Notes: generated from the sequence alone by a model not told the origin. A DNA stretch of 64,000 nucleotides from Helicobacter cetorum (GCA_022729735.1 DZAY01000002.1:83340-147339), one strand, 5' to 3'; positions 1 through 9,305 are shown, counted from the stretch's first letter. Made by a program: numbers and translations.

Positions 1-414
1 ATGGGTTCAGATGGTGAGATGGATAATGAAGAGGTTGGACATCTTTTATCAATTCTTGGTGGTTCAAAAGAGGGCGATACAATAGGAGTTGGTGCAAATA
101 ATAAGGCTCTGCTTGATAGTGCTTTGAAATATGTTAGAAAAAACTCAATTGATACATTTTTAAATGAGGCTACACCAATTTTAAGTGATGCTCAAAAAGT
201 TTGTATTTTAATGAATTTAGTAGCTTCATCTCTATCTGATGGAGAAGCAGAGCGAGAAGAGCAAGAACTTTTTGCAAAATTTATAAAAGCATTTGGAATT
301 GAAGAGAGTAGATTTAAACCTTTCTTTGAAGCTACAATGTTGCTTTATGATAGAAGTATATTTTTAAATCCAAGTAATCCAAAGAATTCACCAGATTATA
401 AAGTTAAACTATAA
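1..414 (+). CDS. TerB-like protein, copy 1 (5' truncated by window)
   Basis: This is the C-terminal part of a small acidic helical protein. Its first visible residues (MGSDGEMDNEEVG) align with residues about 29 onward of the next gene, so about 28 residues lie left of the window and the ATG at base 1 is probably internal. Two acidic DG motifs, SDGEMDNEE and LSDGEAEREE, with a spacing typical of TerB/TerB-like folds, suggest metal binding. It is followed after 10 bp by a near-identical paralogue, a recent tandem duplication in one operon. TerB-like assignment is by motif only; no tellurite function is implied. Confidence 0.6.
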   Translation: MGSDGEMDNEEVGHLLSILGGSKEGDTIGVGANNKALLDSALKYVRKNSIDTFLNEATPILSDAQKVCILMNLVASSLSDGEAEREEQELFAKFIKAFGIEESRFKPFFEATMLLYDRSIFLNPSNPKNSPDYKVKL

Positions 415-424
415 GGAGTAATTT

Positions 425-928
425 ATGGGTCTATTTGATATGTTTAAAAGTGATAGTGGAGATAAAATGACTCCACATTTGGCATTTGCTACATCACTAA
501 TTTATATGATGGGGTCAGATGGCGAGATGGATAATGAAGAGGTAGGACAACTCCTATCTGTCATTGGTGGTGCGAGTGATGGCAATACGATTGGGGTTGG
601 TGCAAATAATAAGGCTCTACTTGATAGTGCTTTAAAATATGTTAGAAAAAATTCTATCGATACATTTTTAGCAGAAGCATCTCCGATATTAAGTGATGCT
701 CAAAAGATGTGCATTATGGTTAATTTAGTGGATTCTTCACTATCAGATGGGCAACCAGAGAGAGAAGAACAAGAGCTTTTTGCTAAATTTATGAAAGCAT
801 TTGGAATTGAAGAGAATAGATTTAAACCTTTCTTTGAAGTTATAATGTTAAAACACGATAGAAGTGTATTTTTAAATCAAGATAGTCCGAAAAACTCTCC
901 AAACTATAAAGTTCAACTTTCTGTTTAA
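425..928 (+). CDS. TerB-like protein, copy 2
   Basis: The protein has 167 residues and no signal peptide. It is a soluble, all-helical-looking protein with paired acidic motifs SDGEMDNEE (about 31-39) and LSDGQPEREE (about 108-117), resembling the TerB-like fold. An AAGGAG Shine-Dalgarno sits just before the ATG. It is the downstream member of a tandem pair and is very similar to the upstream copy except for scattered substitutions and the C-terminal tail. A strong hairpin terminator follows immediately. The cellular role is unknown; intracellular metal or stress function is a guess from the fold. Confidence 0.65.
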   Translation: MGLFDMFKSDSGDKMTPHLAFATSLIYMMGSDGEMDNEEVGQLLSVIGGASDGNTIGVGANNKALLDSALKYVRKNSIDTFLAEASPILSDAQKMCIMVNLVDSSLSDGQPEREEQELFAKFMKAFGIEENRFKPFFEVIMLKHDRSVFLNQDSPKNSPNYKVQLSV

Positions 929-932
929 ATTA

Positions 933-960
933 GATAGGAGATGTTGTCATCTCCTATTTT
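933..960 (+). terminator. Rho-independent terminator of the TerB-like pair
   Basis: A perfect 10-bp stem, ATAGGAGATG/CATCTCCTAT, with loop TTGT is followed by a T-run on the plus strand. It separates the plus-strand pair from the convergent ispA gene. Confidence 0.85.
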
Positions 961-1847
961 TAAGATAGATATTTATTTAATAAAAATGTTAGGTTTGATT
1001 CTAAGTGTGGATTGAATGTAGATAAATCTTCTCTCAAAGACCTTATTAAATTATTTTTTTTAGCTTCTGCCCTTTCTAAACCAAGTAAATTTACAAATGA
1101 GTTTTTATGTGTATCAGCTTTTATATTTTTTCCAGCCACTTTTTCGCTTGAAGTTGTATCAATAATGTCATCATTTACTTGAAATAGTAATCCCAATTTT
1201 AGCCCAAAATCAAATATTTTTTGTTGGAATGATTTATCTAAATCTGTAATAATTGCTCCCATTTTTAAAGATGTAGCTATAAGTTTTCCTGTTTTATTCT
1301 TATGTAAAAACTCCAAATCAGTAATACTTAGCTTTTGTTTTTCAAAAAAGCAATCAATAGCTTGTCCTAAAACCATACCTTCCATTCCACCATTAATAGA
1401 TAACTCTTTAATAAGCTCTATTTTAGTATCAGAACTAAGTGGAGCATTTGCAATCAAATTAAACGAATGTGTATTTAGTGCATCCCCAACCAAAATAGCC
1501 GTCGTTTCATCAAACTTTTTATGCAATGTTTCAGAACCTCTTCTAAGAGTTGCATTATCCATAGCTGGTAAATCATCGTGAATTAATGAGTATGTATGTA
1601 AATACTCCAATGCCAAAGCTATTGGCATACTATTATGAATTAAAAGCTTATTAAAAGCATCAATTACAGATAGTAATAGTTTTGGTCTAAATCTTTTCCC
1701 ACCAGCTAACAGTGTATGAGCTATTGCATCATTGTAGTGTGGATGGATACTTTCATTTTTTGGAAGAGTATCTTTTAGATACCCTTCAAACTCCATAAAT
1801 GTAAGTAAAAGTCCATTTTTATTCTTGTAAGAGTTTGTAGTTTCCAT
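960..1847 (-). CDS. ispA: Polyprenyl (farnesyl/geranylgeranyl) diphosphate synthase
   Basis: Trans-isoprenyl diphosphate synthase that condenses IPP with allylic diphosphates for quinone and undecaprenyl precursors; cytosolic. Family motifs are GGKRFRP, the first Asp-rich motif HDDLPAMD, GDALNTH, and the second motif NDDIID. Length, about 295 aa, is typical. The track starts at 1859, but an ATG at 1847 has GGGGATAAA just upstream and 1796 (MEFEGYLKD) matches the usual family N-terminus; both remain possible. The 1847 start overlaps the preceding PDZ gene by 29 bp, implying co-transcription. Chain length cannot be decided from sequence here. Confidence 0.88.
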   Translation of the reverse strand: METTNSYKNKNGLLLTFMEFEGYLKDTLPKNESIHPHYNDAIAHTLLAGGKRFRPKLLLSVIDAFNKLLIHNSMPIALALEYLHTYSLIHDDLPAMDNATLRRGSETLHKKFDETTAILVGDALNTHSFNLIANAPLSSDTKIELIKELSINGGMEGMVLGQAIDCFFEKQKLSITDLEFLHKNKTGKLIATSLKMGAIITDLDKSFQQKIFDFGLKLGLLFQVNDDIIDTTSSEKVAGKNIKADTHKNSFVNLLGLERAEAKKNNLIRSLREDLSTFNPHLESNLTFLLNKYLS

Positions 1848-2865
1848 TTTTATCCCCATTAAAATTCATATTTATAAAAAATTGAAAATCATTCCTATCA
1901 ATCAAAATTTTCATAGCTTCATTACTATCAATTTTATTAGCAAGTTTCTCAATATCTTTTGGAGTGTGAATTTTTACATCATTAATAGCAAGTATTTTAT
2001 CACCTTTTCTAAGTCCTGCTTTATAAAATTTGCTATTGCTATCTATGTTTGATAATTTATTACTATTTCCAGCAAAATAAAGTCCAAATCGCTCCATAAA
2101 TGTATCACTTACATAACCTCCACCATGTCTCTTAGCAATTTTAGTTTTAAATTTAACACTTTTTCCATTTCTTAAAACTTCAATTTCAATCTCTTCACCA
2201 ATTTTCCCAAATAAAACTCTATTGCTAAAATCACTTTTAGAATTAATAGCATTACCAGCAATTTTTACTATTTTATCACCTTTTTTAAATCCAACATTTT
2301 TAAAAAATGGGTCAATTCGTTCAACAATTAAAGAGCTATTAACTCTTATTCCAATATCTCCATAAATTGGTTTATCTTTTGAATTTAAAAAATGTAATAT
2401 ATATTTACTCTCAATAAAATTTCCACTACCAACACCAAGTCCATAAGAGTGATAGCAAATTGCTGCTATTATTGAGTTTTTTGATGTATTTGTATCCAAT
2501 TTTGCATACTCTCGTAAATCTGATTGTCGTTTCGTGAAATTACCAGATGTGTGCATTTTTTTAGTAATAGATGCCATTGGATAATCCAAACTAAATTGGT
2601 CGCTGTCTCTATATTCAAGTGGAGTTGATTCTGCATTAAACTTCACCAAATAAAGACCTGTAAAAGGGTCAGATTTTATAACTGGAAAAGGTGGATTGGT
2701 ATCAGAAAACAGTAAAAATTTATTTGTTTCAATTGCGATAAGCGAATATTTTCCAGATTCTACAATACTTTTGGATAACAGTTTTTGGCACTCTGAAAAA
2801 TCAAATTTTTCAACAGCGAACATGAAACTAAACATACTAAAAATCAGAAAAATAACCCTTATCAT
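1819..2865 (-). CDS. Exported protein with two PDZ domains
   Basis: The protein has 348 residues with an N-terminal signal peptide (MIRVIFLIFSMFSFMFA) and so is periplasmic. The first PDZ-like domain lies about 165-245, with the carboxylate-loop-like GIRV and the GFKKGDKIVKIAG signature. The second lies about 260-335, with AGLRKGDKILAINDV. The N-terminal third has no recognised domain but contains two Cys. No protease triad is visible, so it is probably a scaffold or substrate-binding PDZ protein rather than HtrA. It is encoded 9 bp downstream of ebfC in the ispA operon, an arrangement common in Campylobacterota. Its partner is unknown. Confidence 0.7.
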   Translation of the reverse strand: MIRVIFLIFSMFSFMFAVEKFDFSECQKLLSKSIVESGKYSLIAIETNKFLLFSDTNPPFPVIKSDPFTGLYLVKFNAESTPLEYRDSDQFSLDYPMASITKKMHTSGNFTKRQSDLREYAKLDTNTSKNSIIAAICYHSYGLGVGSGNFIESKYILHFLNSKDKPIYGDIGIRVNSSLIVERIDPFFKNVGFKKGDKIVKIAGNAINSKSDFSNRVLFGKIGEEIEIEVLRNGKSVKFKTKIAKRHGGGYVSDTFMERFGLYFAGNSNKLSNIDSNSKFYKAGLRKGDKILAINDVKIHTPKDIEKLANKIDSNEAMKILIDRNDFQFFINMNFNGDKNGNYKLLQE

Positions 2866-2874
2866 TTGACTACC

Positions 2875-3183
2875 TTAGCTTTTAAAATTAGGTATATTAA
2901 AACCATTTAATAGTTGAAATGCACTCTGTTTTTTATTATTTTCAACTATTTTTATTGCATCATTAACTGCACTTATCAATAAAATTTGCAAAGAATCTTT
3001 ATCACTCAAAAGTGAATCATCAATAGCTATGTCAATTACTTCTCCATTTCCATTTATACTTACATTGACCATTCCACCACCACTTTTAACACTAAACACT
3101 AAATCTTCATTTTTTTGTTCTAAATCTTTTGCTTTTTTTTGAATATCACCCAAAAGCTCTTGTAGGTTTAAATTATCAAACAT
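2875..3183 (-). CDS. ebfC: YbaB/EbfC family nucleoid-associated protein
   Basis: A 102-aa homodimeric DNA-binding protein of the YbaB/EbfC family. It starts with the amphipathic helix ([22 protein letters not shown]) and carries the family core [21 protein letters not shown]. Length is typical. It lies 1 bp after panD. Elsewhere this gene usually sits with recR/dnaX; here it is between panD and a PDZ protein. Confidence 0.88.
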   Translation of the reverse strand: MFDNLNLQELLGDIQKKAKDLEQKNEDLVFSVKSGGGMVNVSINGNGEVIDIAIDDSLLSDKDSLQILLISAVNDAIKIVENNKKQSAFQLLNGFNIPNFKS

Positions 3184-3184
3184 A

Positions 3185-3550
3185 TTAAATCTCTCTTAAA
3201 ATTTCTGAAATAGAGTTATCTTCATTTACTAAAACCACGAGAGGTTTGTAATTTTCCAACTCTTTTTCATCATAAGTAGCATAAGCAACAACTATTATCT
3301 TATCACCTTTATGAACTTTTCTTGCGGCCGCACCATTTAAACATATATCTCTATCACCTCTTTTGCCCTCAATAACATATGTAGAAAATCGCTCACCATT
3401 ATTTATATTTAATATTTCAACTTTCTGCCCAACACGAAGTTTGGCAGAATCGATTAAATCTCTATCAATTGTTATTGAGCCTACATAGTTTAAATTAGCA
3501 TCAGTTACAGTTGCTCTATGAATTTTACTATATAGCATCTCTATTTGCAT
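3185..3550 (-). CDS. panD: Aspartate 1-decarboxylase precursor
   Basis: Pyruvoyl-dependent enzyme converting L-aspartate to beta-alanine for pantothenate and CoA. The self-cleavage site Gly24-Ser25 is visible in YVGSITID; Ser25 becomes the pyruvoyl group. Lys9 and His11 in [11 protein letters not shown] and the [20 protein letters not shown] core are conserved. The 121-aa length is normal. It is separated by 2 bp from each neighbour, hence co-transcribed. Confidence 0.95.
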   Translation of the reverse strand: MQIEMLYSKIHRATVTDANLNYVGSITIDRDLIDSAKLRVGQKVEILNINNGERFSTYVIEGKRGDRDICLNGAAARKVHKGDKIIVVAYATYDEKELENYKPLVVLVNEDNSISEILREI

Positions 3551-3552
3551 TC

Positions 3553-3930
3553 TTATAATCTCCCACTTGCTTTCATCATATCCATTGGCTTAATTGGTTC
3601 ATCCCAAACCTCTACAGGAATTAAATACTCTTTTACAGGCTCACCATTTACAATATGACTCTCTACGATTTTATCAATCTTTTCTCTATTTAAACCAATA
3701 TACATATGATGTCCTGGTTCAACTAACATAACTGGTCCCATATTACATCTATTTAAACAACCTGTTCGAACAGGTTGAGCTGTTCCTATGATTCCATACT
3801 CCATCAACTTTTGTGCCAAATAGTTAAATAAATCCCTGTTACTATCATTTACACAACTCGGTTTTGGAAAACCTGGAGGTGAAGACATTTCACACTTTAA
3901 TAAATAAAAAGCTGGTTGTGGCATACCCAT
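3553..3930 (-). CDS. Thioredoxin-like [2Fe-2S] ferredoxin
   Basis: A 125-aa protein of the thioredoxin-like (2Fe-2S) ferredoxin family. Candidate cluster ligands are Cys13, Cys26, Cys58 and Cys62 ([22 protein letters not shown]), and GPVMLVEPG follows as in the family. A good Shine-Dalgarno (AGGAGAATAAT) selects the ATG at 3930. Redox partner not evident; the position directly before panD is conserved in some Campylobacterota. Confidence 0.8.
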   Translation of the reverse strand: MGMPQPAFYLLKCEMSSPPGFPKPSCVNDSNRDLFNYLAQKLMEYGIIGTAQPVRTGCLNRCNMGPVMLVEPGHHMYIGLNREKIDKIVESHIVNGEPVKEYLIPVEVWDEPIKPMDMMKASGRL

Positions 3931-4005
3931 ATTATTCTCCTTAATAAGACTAAATTTATCCTAATTTTAACAAAATAAAACTATTTTTACCATAATTTAC
4001 TATTT

Positions 4006-5289
4006 TTATTCAGACTTTAAAAAATTTTTTACTACATCTGTGTCACTAAATGGAACTTTTGTATCAGCAAAAATTTGATACTCTTCATCGCCTTTTCCAA
4101 GAATTAATAATACTTCACTGTTTTTAAGAGATTTTATGGCTTCTTCTATTGCCAATTTTCTATCTATTACTATTTTTGCTTTTGAAATATCACTAATTCC
4201 TTGGACTATTTCATCTGCTATATTTATTGCATTTTCACTTCTTGGATTATCAGAAGTTACAAAAATTCTCTTTGCATATCTACTTGCAACTGCTCCCATT
4301 TTTGCTCTTTTTTCTTTATCTCTATCTCCACCAGCTCCAAAAACTACAACAATTTCTTGAGTTTTAAAAGCTTCAAAAATTTTGATAAATCCATCTTCTG
4401 TATGAGCAAAATCAACAATAATTAGTGGATTTTTATTTACTACTTCAACTCTTCCACTAACTCCCAAAAAATTTTCTAAAGCAACTGCTATCTCTTCTAA
4501 ACTACATTCTGTTAATAACTTAACACTTCCTATAACTGCCATCAAATTATAAAGATTAAAAAGTCCAACTAATTCAGAGTGAAAAACGGCACTCTCATTT
4601 GCATAATTTACAACAGCACTAATTCCATCATTAAGTGAATAAGCTACAACTTTAAATGTTGCAGGAGATTCAACTCCATAAGAGTTCGCATTTTTATAGT
4701 TAAATACTATATTTTTATCATCTCTGTTTATAAGTTTCAGAGTTTCATCAGCAAAAAAACTATTTTTAATTTTAATATATTCATTTAAACTTTTATGAAA
4801 ATCTAAATGGTCACTTGTTATATTTGTATGAACTTTAAGTGTAAAATTTAAACCTTCAACTCTTTTTTGAGCAATTGCATGAGAGCTAATTTCCATAATA
4901 AAAAATTCACAACCACTATTTTTTGCTAACTCAATATTTACATAATTTTCTAAAAGTGTTGGTGTTGTTAAACCTTTTTCTCTAATTTTTTCATCATTAA
5001 TAAAAAAACCTCTTGTCCCACTAAGTGCAACTTTATAGCCTAAATCAAGCAGTGTAGAATATATTCCAGCGGATGTAGTAGTTTTACCATTTGTGCCACA
5101 CACTCCAACTATTTTAATACTATTAAAATCAAAATATGAGTTTAAATCAGATGGATAAATGACAGTAGCACCATTCGATAATGCACTATCTATATATTTA
5201 GAGTTTAGAGAAGTTACTATAAATAAATCTCCACTTTGAATTTCATTAGAGTTATCACAAATTGTATAATTACTGATTTCTATCTTCAA
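4006..5289 (-). CDS. murE: UDP-MurNAc-L-Ala-D-Glu:meso-DAP ligase
   Basis: Mur ligase adding meso-diaminopimelate to the peptidoglycan precursor; cytosolic. Visible are the P-loop GVCGTNGKTTTSAG, the ITSDHLDFH motif, and the DAP-specifying DNPRSE near residue 355. The track start (5403) adds a hydrophobic stretch foreign to MurE. A TTG at 5289 gives MKIEISNYTI, which fits the short N-domain of campylobacterial MurE and overlaps the upstream gene by only 20 bp; its Shine-Dalgarno is weak (GAAAG). An ATG at 5331 is the alternative. The enzyme is about 427 aa, shorter than E. coli MurE (about 495). Confidence 0.92.
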   Translation of the reverse strand: MKIEISNYTICDNSNEIQSGDLFIVTSLNSKYIDSALSNGATVIYPSDLNSYFDFNSIKIVGVCGTNGKTTTSAGIYSTLLDLGYKVALSGTRGFFINDEKIREKGLTTPTLLENYVNIELAKNSGCEFFIMEISSHAIAQKRVEGLNFTLKVHTNITSDHLDFHKSLNEYIKIKNSFFADETLKLINRDDKNIVFNYKNANSYGVESPATFKVVAYSLNDGISAVVNYANESAVFHSELVGLFNLYNLMAVIGSVKLLTECSLEEIAVALENFLGVSGRVEVVNKNPLIIVDFAHTEDGFIKIFEAFKTQEIVVVFGAGGDRDKEKRAKMGAVASRYAKRIFVTSDNPRSENAINIADEIVQGISDISKAKIVIDRKLAIEEAIKSLKNSEVLLILGKGDEEYQIFADTKVPFSDTDVVKNFLKSE

Positions 5290-5881
5290 CTTTTTTTCTT
5301 TCACTAATTTTATCAAAAAGTGCTCTAACATCTTTATCAGCAGAAAGAACAATATTTGCATTTTCCAAATAAGAGAGAGCCATCTCTTGAAAACCATTTT
5401 CAATTAAAGAGTTTAAAAAATCCAAAAAATCTTCTTTACCCAAAATTATTACTTTTGTACTAAACATAATATCTTCAAATGCTCTCTTAAAGCTACCTCT
5501 TCTATTTACCAACTCTTTGAAATCACTATATTCAATTCCATCACCATATTGAGCTTTTAATTTAAGTGATTCACTAAAAATAGACCCAAGCTCGTCTAAA
5601 CTACCATCAAATGTTTTTATCATATTTTCTAATATTTCATCTGATTCTAAACTATCTTTTTTAATAATCAAATAGTAGTCAAATAGAGCAATTGCTTCTT
5701 CTTCATTATCAAATGCTAAATCACATAACATAGCACCTATTTTTGCTTCTTTATTATTAAATTCTAACTCTAGTACGAGTGAATAGTAGTAAATTGCTTC
5801 TTTATACAAACGATTAGAAAATAGCATTTCTGCATTTTCTTTGTATCGATTTATTAATCTACTTTTTTTATTTAATCTCAT
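5270..5881 (-). CDS. TPR-like hypothetical protein
   Basis: A 203-aa, all-helical, highly charged cytosolic protein. Residues 10-75 (YKENAEMLF, KEAIYYYSLVLELEF) read as one or two TPR-like helical hairpins; the rest has no recognisable family. It lies between nifU (14-bp overlap) and murE (20-bp overlap), so the three genes are almost certainly co-translated. A gene of this type next to murE recurs in Campylobacterota, but no function is known. Confidence 0.6.
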   Translation of the reverse strand: MRLNKKSRLINRYKENAEMLFSNRLYKEAIYYYSLVLELEFNNKEAKIGAMLCDLAFDNEEEAIALFDYYLIIKKDSLESDEILENMIKTFDGSLDELGSIFSESLKLKAQYGDGIEYSDFKELVNRRGSFKRAFEDIMFSTKVIILGKEDFLDFLNSLIENGFQEMALSYLENANIVLSADKDVRALFDKISERKKVEDRNQ

Positions 5882-6146
5882 TTAATCTATCTTCCATTCC
5901 AATAGGTACATTTACCACAACTATATCAGGATGAATATCTATTTTTAGTTGTCTTTCAATACCATATTTAAGTGTATTTGAACTTCCTATGCAACCCACA
6001 CAAGCCCCTTGCAATTGAACATACACAGTAGCACCATTTACATCTATAAATTTCACACTTCCACCATCTAATGCCAACGATGGACGAATTTTATTAAGTA
6101 CATTTTCAATAACTGGTTTTAAATCTTCATTACTAAATGGAAACAT
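5868..6146 (-). CDS. NifU C-terminal domain Fe-S scaffold protein
   Basis: A 92-aa stand-alone Nfu domain that binds and delivers Fe-S clusters. The CVGC motif (Cys49, Cys52) sits in LQGACVGCIGSS, and LALDGGSVKF is typical. No IscU or HesB domains are fused. It is the first gene of an operon with the TPR-like protein and murE, driven by the promoter upstream. Confidence 0.88.
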   Translation of the reverse strand: MFPFSNEDLKPVIENVLNKIRPSLALDGGSVKFIDVNGATVYVQLQGACVGCIGSSNTLKYGIERQLKIDIHPDIVVVNVPIGMEDRLNEIK

Positions 6147-6189
6147 CTATCACCTTTTTAAAGAGTCAAAAATGATTAAAACATTGTAG

Positions 6190-6219
6190 ATTATATCATA
6201 ATTTAGAAAATATTGTAAA
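6190..6219 (-). promoter_or_regulatory. Promoter of the nifU-murE operon
   Basis: On the minus strand, TTTACA, an 18-bp spacer and TATAAT lie 44 bp upstream of the nifU ATG. Good sigma-70 match, by inspection. Confidence 0.65.
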
Positions 6220-6226
6220 TTTTTGT

Positions 6227-6257
6227 AGAAAAAAGAAGAAGGTGTATTAATTACACC
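6227..6257 (-). terminator. Terminator after rplQ
   Basis: On the minus strand the stem GGTGTA/TACACC, overlapping the rplQ stop codon, is followed by TTCTTCTTTTTTCT. It ends the ribosomal-protein operon. Confidence 0.75.
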
Positions 6258-6604
6258 ATCTCTATATAAGCCATAGGAGCAGCATCGCCTCTTCTAAGTC
6301 GAGTTTTGATAATTCTTGTATATCCACCATTTCTATCACTATATTTTGGAGCAACTTCATTTATAAGTTTTTTAACTGCTTCTTTATCTTGTAGCTCTGC
6401 AAACACTGCTCTATGAGCATTAAAATCTTGAACCTTTGCTTTTGTAATCAACTTCTCAATATAACTTCTAAGCTCTTTTGTTTTTGGTAATGTAGTTTCT
6501 ATTTTACCAGCATTAATAATAGCTATTGCTAAATTTTTCAAAAGGGCTTTTCTATGAGATGATGTTCTACCAAGCTTTCTATAGCCATGTTTATGTCTCA
6601 TCAT
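6251..6604 (-). CDS. rplQ: Ribosomal protein L17
   Basis: 117-aa large-subunit protein with the family start [20 protein letters not shown]. It is the last gene of the alpha operon, 1 bp after rpoA, and its stop codon is part of the terminator stem. Confidence 0.97.
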   Translation of the reverse strand: MMRHKHGYRKLGRTSSHRKALLKNLAIAIINAGKIETTLPKTKELRSYIEKLITKAKVQDFNAHRAVFAELQDKEAVKKLINEVAPKYSDRNGGYTRIIKTRLRRGDAAPMAYIEMV

Positions 6605-6605
6605 T

Positions 6606-7604
6606 CTATCCTTTAAGTAAGTCTAATTTTTTTCTTAATTGAGATGCTAAACTCTCAGTTAAATTTTCATGAGCTGGATAACCAATCTCTTCTAATTTTT
6701 CTTTAATTTCTTCTAAAGATTTTTTGCCTAAATTTTTAATTCCAGCTAACTCATCTTCATTCATTAATACAAGCTCACCAACATAAAAAATTGATGCTCT
6801 ATCAAGACAATTAAAACTTCTTGCACTTAAATTGAGTGTATCAATTTTTTGTAAAAGTTTTTTCATCTCTGGATTTTCTTCGTCTCTCTTTGTTCCACCA
6901 TTTATAGAAATATTAAATTCAGCATCAAATACAGACAGTTGTTTATACATTACAGAAAGAGCTTTTTTAAAGGCATCAATCGCATCAACCTGGCCATCTG
7001 TTAAGATATCAAATACAACTCTTTCAAAATTTGGATTATCTTCGACTAACATCTGTTCTATTTCATACACCACTTTTTTTACGGGTGTAAAATATGCATC
7101 CATCGGAATAAAGCCATCATCTATAATATCTCTAATATCTTCACTTGGCACATATCCCATACCTTTTTTTATGATAATAGTAAAGTTTAGATGGGCATCT
7201 TCATTTAAGACTGCTAAATGTATATCAGAGTTAATTACATCAACTTGATTATTACTTAAATCTATGCCTTTTAACTCTTTAGAACCATTAAAAGAGTAAT
7301 CAAGGATTGCTGTATCTGCACCATCTTTAATCTTAAAAATAGCTCTTTTTAAGTTAATAATAAAAGTAGAAACATCTTCTAACATTCCTCGAACACTATC
7401 AAATTCATGATTTACACCATCTATTTTTATAGCAATAGGTGCAAATCCAACAGAGCTACTCAAAAGTAGTCTCTTAAGAGGATGAGCTAAAGTAATTCCA
7501 TATCCACTCTCAAAAGGATAAGCAGATATTTTAACTCTATTTGTTCCTACCGACTCTATTTCTACATTGGTAGGTGTAAATGGTGATGTAGTTATTTTTT
7601 TCAT
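6606..7604 (-). CDS. rpoA: RNA polymerase alpha subunit
   Basis: 332 aa. The N-terminal assembly domain (1-230) carries [18 protein letters not shown], and the C-terminal UP-element and activator-contact domain (about 250-320) carries [15 protein letters not shown] and [13 protein letters not shown]. Standard length and position between rpsD and rplQ. Confidence 0.98.
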   Translation of the reverse strand: MKKITTSPFTPTNVEIESVGTNRVKISAYPFESGYGITLAHPLKRLLLSSSVGFAPIAIKIDGVNHEFDSVRGMLEDVSTFIINLKRAIFKIKDGADTAILDYSFNGSKELKGIDLSNNQVDVINSDIHLAVLNEDAHLNFTIIIKKGMGYVPSEDIRDIIDDGFIPMDAYFTPVKKVVYEIEQMLVEDNPNFERVVFDILTDGQVDAIDAFKKALSVMYKQLSVFDAEFNISINGGTKRDEENPEMKKLLQKIDTLNLSARSFNCLDRASIFYVGELVLMNEDELAGIKNLGKKSLEEIKEKLEEIGYPAHENLTESLASQLRKKLDLLKG

Positions 7605-7630
7605 TTATATCTCACCTCTAATTTCATTTA

Positions 7631-8257
7631 TTATTTAGAATATAGCTCAACAATTAATCTTTCTTCGATTGGAACTATAATTTCACTTCTTTCTGGGACT
7701 CTTGTAAAGATACCAAATTTTTTATCTAAATCAACATCAACCCAAACAACTATACCCGTTTGTTTTGTAAGTTCTAAAGCTCTAACTATTTGAGGATTAT
7801 TTTTAGAAGACTCTTTAATCTCTATTTTTTGTCCAGCTTTTACTCTATATGAAGGAATATCAACCTTCTTTCCATCAACTAAAATATGTCCGTGAGTTAC
7901 TAATTGTCTTGCAAATCTTCTTGTAGTAGCAAATCCCATTCTATAAACTACATTATCTAATCTTCTTTCCAATAAGAAAATAAGATTTTCTCCTGTATTG
8001 CCAACCATTCTTGCCGCTTCTGCAAAAATATTACCAAACTGTTTTTCAGCAATACCATACATAAATCTTGCTTTTTGCTTTTCTCTTAACTGCAAGCCAT
8101 ATTCGCTGATTTTACCTTTTCTCTGTCCATGCTGTCCTGGTGCATATGGTCTTTTATCAAGAGCACTTTTACCAGCAAGTCTTCTCTCACCCTTTAAATT
8201 TAGACTAACACCAAGTCTTCTCTCTATTTTTTCAACAGGTCCTGTATATCTTGCCAT
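7631..8257 (-). CDS. rpsD: Ribosomal protein S4
   Basis: 208 aa. The S4 RNA-binding domain ([34 protein letters not shown]) is intact and there is no zinc-binding Cys set near the N-terminus. In E. coli S4 represses the alpha operon; whether it acts on the structured leader before rpmJ here is an inference. Confidence 0.97.
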   Translation of the reverse strand: MARYTGPVEKIERRLGVSLNLKGERRLAGKSALDKRPYAPGQHGQRKGKISEYGLQLREKQKARFMYGIAEKQFGNIFAEAARMVGNTGENLIFLLERRLDNVVYRMGFATTRRFARQLVTHGHILVDGKKVDIPSYRVKAGQKIEIKESSKNNPQIVRALELTKQTGIVVWVDVDLDKKFGIFTRVPERSEIIVPIEERLIVELYSK

Positions 8258-8266
8258 AACTTATCC

Positions 8267-8659
8267 TTATACTCTTCTTCTTTTTGGAGGTCTGCAACCA
8301 TTATGTGGTAACGGAGTTATATCTTTAAACCATAACACTTTAATACCATCAATTGTTCCTACACTTTTAACGGCAGTCTCTCTACCACTACCAGGTCCTT
8401 GGATTTTAATTCCTACCTCTTTAATTCCATGCTCTTTAGCTTTTGCCATTGCACTTTCTACTGCTTGTTGTGCTGCAAATGGTGTTGATTTCTTGCTTCC
8501 TTTAAATCCTAATCCACCAGCACTACTCCAACATAATACATTTCCCATTTCATCAGTAACTGTTACAATAGTGTTATTAAAAGTTGCAGCTATATATACC
8601 ATACCTCGAGCTATATTTTTTTTGACAACTTTTTTTCTTACATTTTTTCTTTTTGCCAT
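8267..8659 (-). CDS. rpsK: Ribosomal protein S11
   Basis: 130 aa. Conserved [30 protein letters not shown] and C-terminal [13 protein letters not shown]. Member of the rpmJ-rpsM-rpsK-rpsD-rpoA-rplQ unit. Confidence 0.97.
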   Translation of the reverse strand: MAKRKNVRKKVVKKNIARGMVYIAATFNNTIVTVTDEMGNVLCWSSAGGLGFKGSKKSTPFAAQQAVESAMAKAKEHGIKEVGIKIQGPGSGRETAVKSVGTIDGIKVLWFKDITPLPHNGCRPPKRRRV

Positions 8660-8670
8660 TTCACTTCCCC

Positions 8671-9039
8671 TTATTTACTTTTCGAACCGACAGTTTTTCT
8701 TTTGCCTTTTCTTGTTCTGGCATTTGTTTTAGTTCTTTGACCTCTTGCAGGGAGTCCTTTTCTATGTCTTAAGCCTCTAAAACTTCCTAAATCCATTAAA
8801 GCTTTAATATCCATAGCAACTTGTTTTCTTAAATCACCTTCTACTGTATATTTTTCTCTAATCTCTTTAGTAATTGATGCTACTTCATCTTCACTCAACT
8901 CATGTACTCTTTTATCAAAAGAGATTCCTGCACTTGTTAAAATTTGTTGAGATGTATATAAACCAATTCCATACACATATGTTAAAGCATACTCAACTCT
9001 TTTTTTACTTGGTAAATCAACACCAGCAATCCTCGCCAT
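8671..9039 (-). CDS. rpsM: Ribosomal protein S13
   Basis: 122 aa. [21 protein letters not shown] at the N-terminus and [22 protein letters not shown] at the C-terminus are diagnostic. It starts 3 bp after the rpmJ stop. Confidence 0.97.
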   Translation of the reverse strand: MARIAGVDLPSKKRVEYALTYVYGIGLYTSQQILTSAGISFDKRVHELSEDEVASITKEIREKYTVEGDLRKQVAMDIKALMDLGSFRGLRHRKGLPARGQRTKTNARTRKGKRKTVGSKSK

Positions 9040-9042
9040 ATC

Positions 9043-9156
9043 TTATCCTTGTCTCTGTTTATGTTTTGGATTAGAGCAAATAACTCTCACTATCCCTTTT
9101 CTTTTAATAACTTTACAATTCTCACACATCTTCTTAACAGATGGTCTAACTTTCAT
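9043..9156 (-). CDS. rpmJ: Ribosomal protein L36, zinc-binding form (too short for the ORF track)
   Basis: 37 aa, read directly: it begins [15 protein letters not shown] and ends NPKHKQRQG. It has the zinc ligand set CENC, a later Cys (VICSN) and His (PKH), so it is the C+ form. A good Shine-Dalgarno (AGGAG) precedes it. It is the first gene after a leader with terminator-like and anti-terminator-like structures. Confidence 0.95.
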   Translation of the reverse strand: MKVRPSVKKMCENCKVIKRKGIVRVICSNPKHKQRQG

Positions 9157-9183
9157 GGTAAACTCCTACATATAATTGGCACA

Positions 9184-9239
9184 AAAAAATAGGTTTAATG
9201 ACTACTTAAACCAACCCTCTAAAAAATTGCCTATTTTTT
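9184..9239 (-). promoter_or_regulatory. Putative attenuator in the rpmJ leader
   Basis: On the minus strand, downstream of a TATAAT box, RNA would carry AAAAAATAGG (9239-9230), then the hairpin GGTTTAA-loop-TTAAACC (9212-9192) followed by TATTTTTTT. The first segment is a perfect 10-base complement of CCTATTTTTT (9193-9184), which includes the end of the hairpin and its U-tract. The two pairings are mutually exclusive, as in a terminator/anti-terminator switch. The regulator is unknown. Confidence 0.55.
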
Positions 9240-9280
9240 ACTTTTTAAAGGATTCTTCGTGCAGTTTAAAAAAGGATGAA

Positions 9281-9286
9281 ATTATA
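9281..9286 (-). promoter_or_regulatory. Probable -10 box of an internal promoter before rpmJ
   Basis: TATAAT on the minus strand within GATATAATTT, between infA and rpmJ. No convincing -35 box at the right distance, as is common in Campylobacterota promoters. Confidence 0.5.
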
Positions 9287-9305
9287 TCAGATTTAATGTA
9301 AATAT

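Noticed and set aside
7998-8732. 244-aa plus-strand ORF opposite rpsD and rpsK
   Set aside because: Shadow of ribosomal protein genes in the antisense frame; low-complexity hydrophobic translation without a ribosome site.
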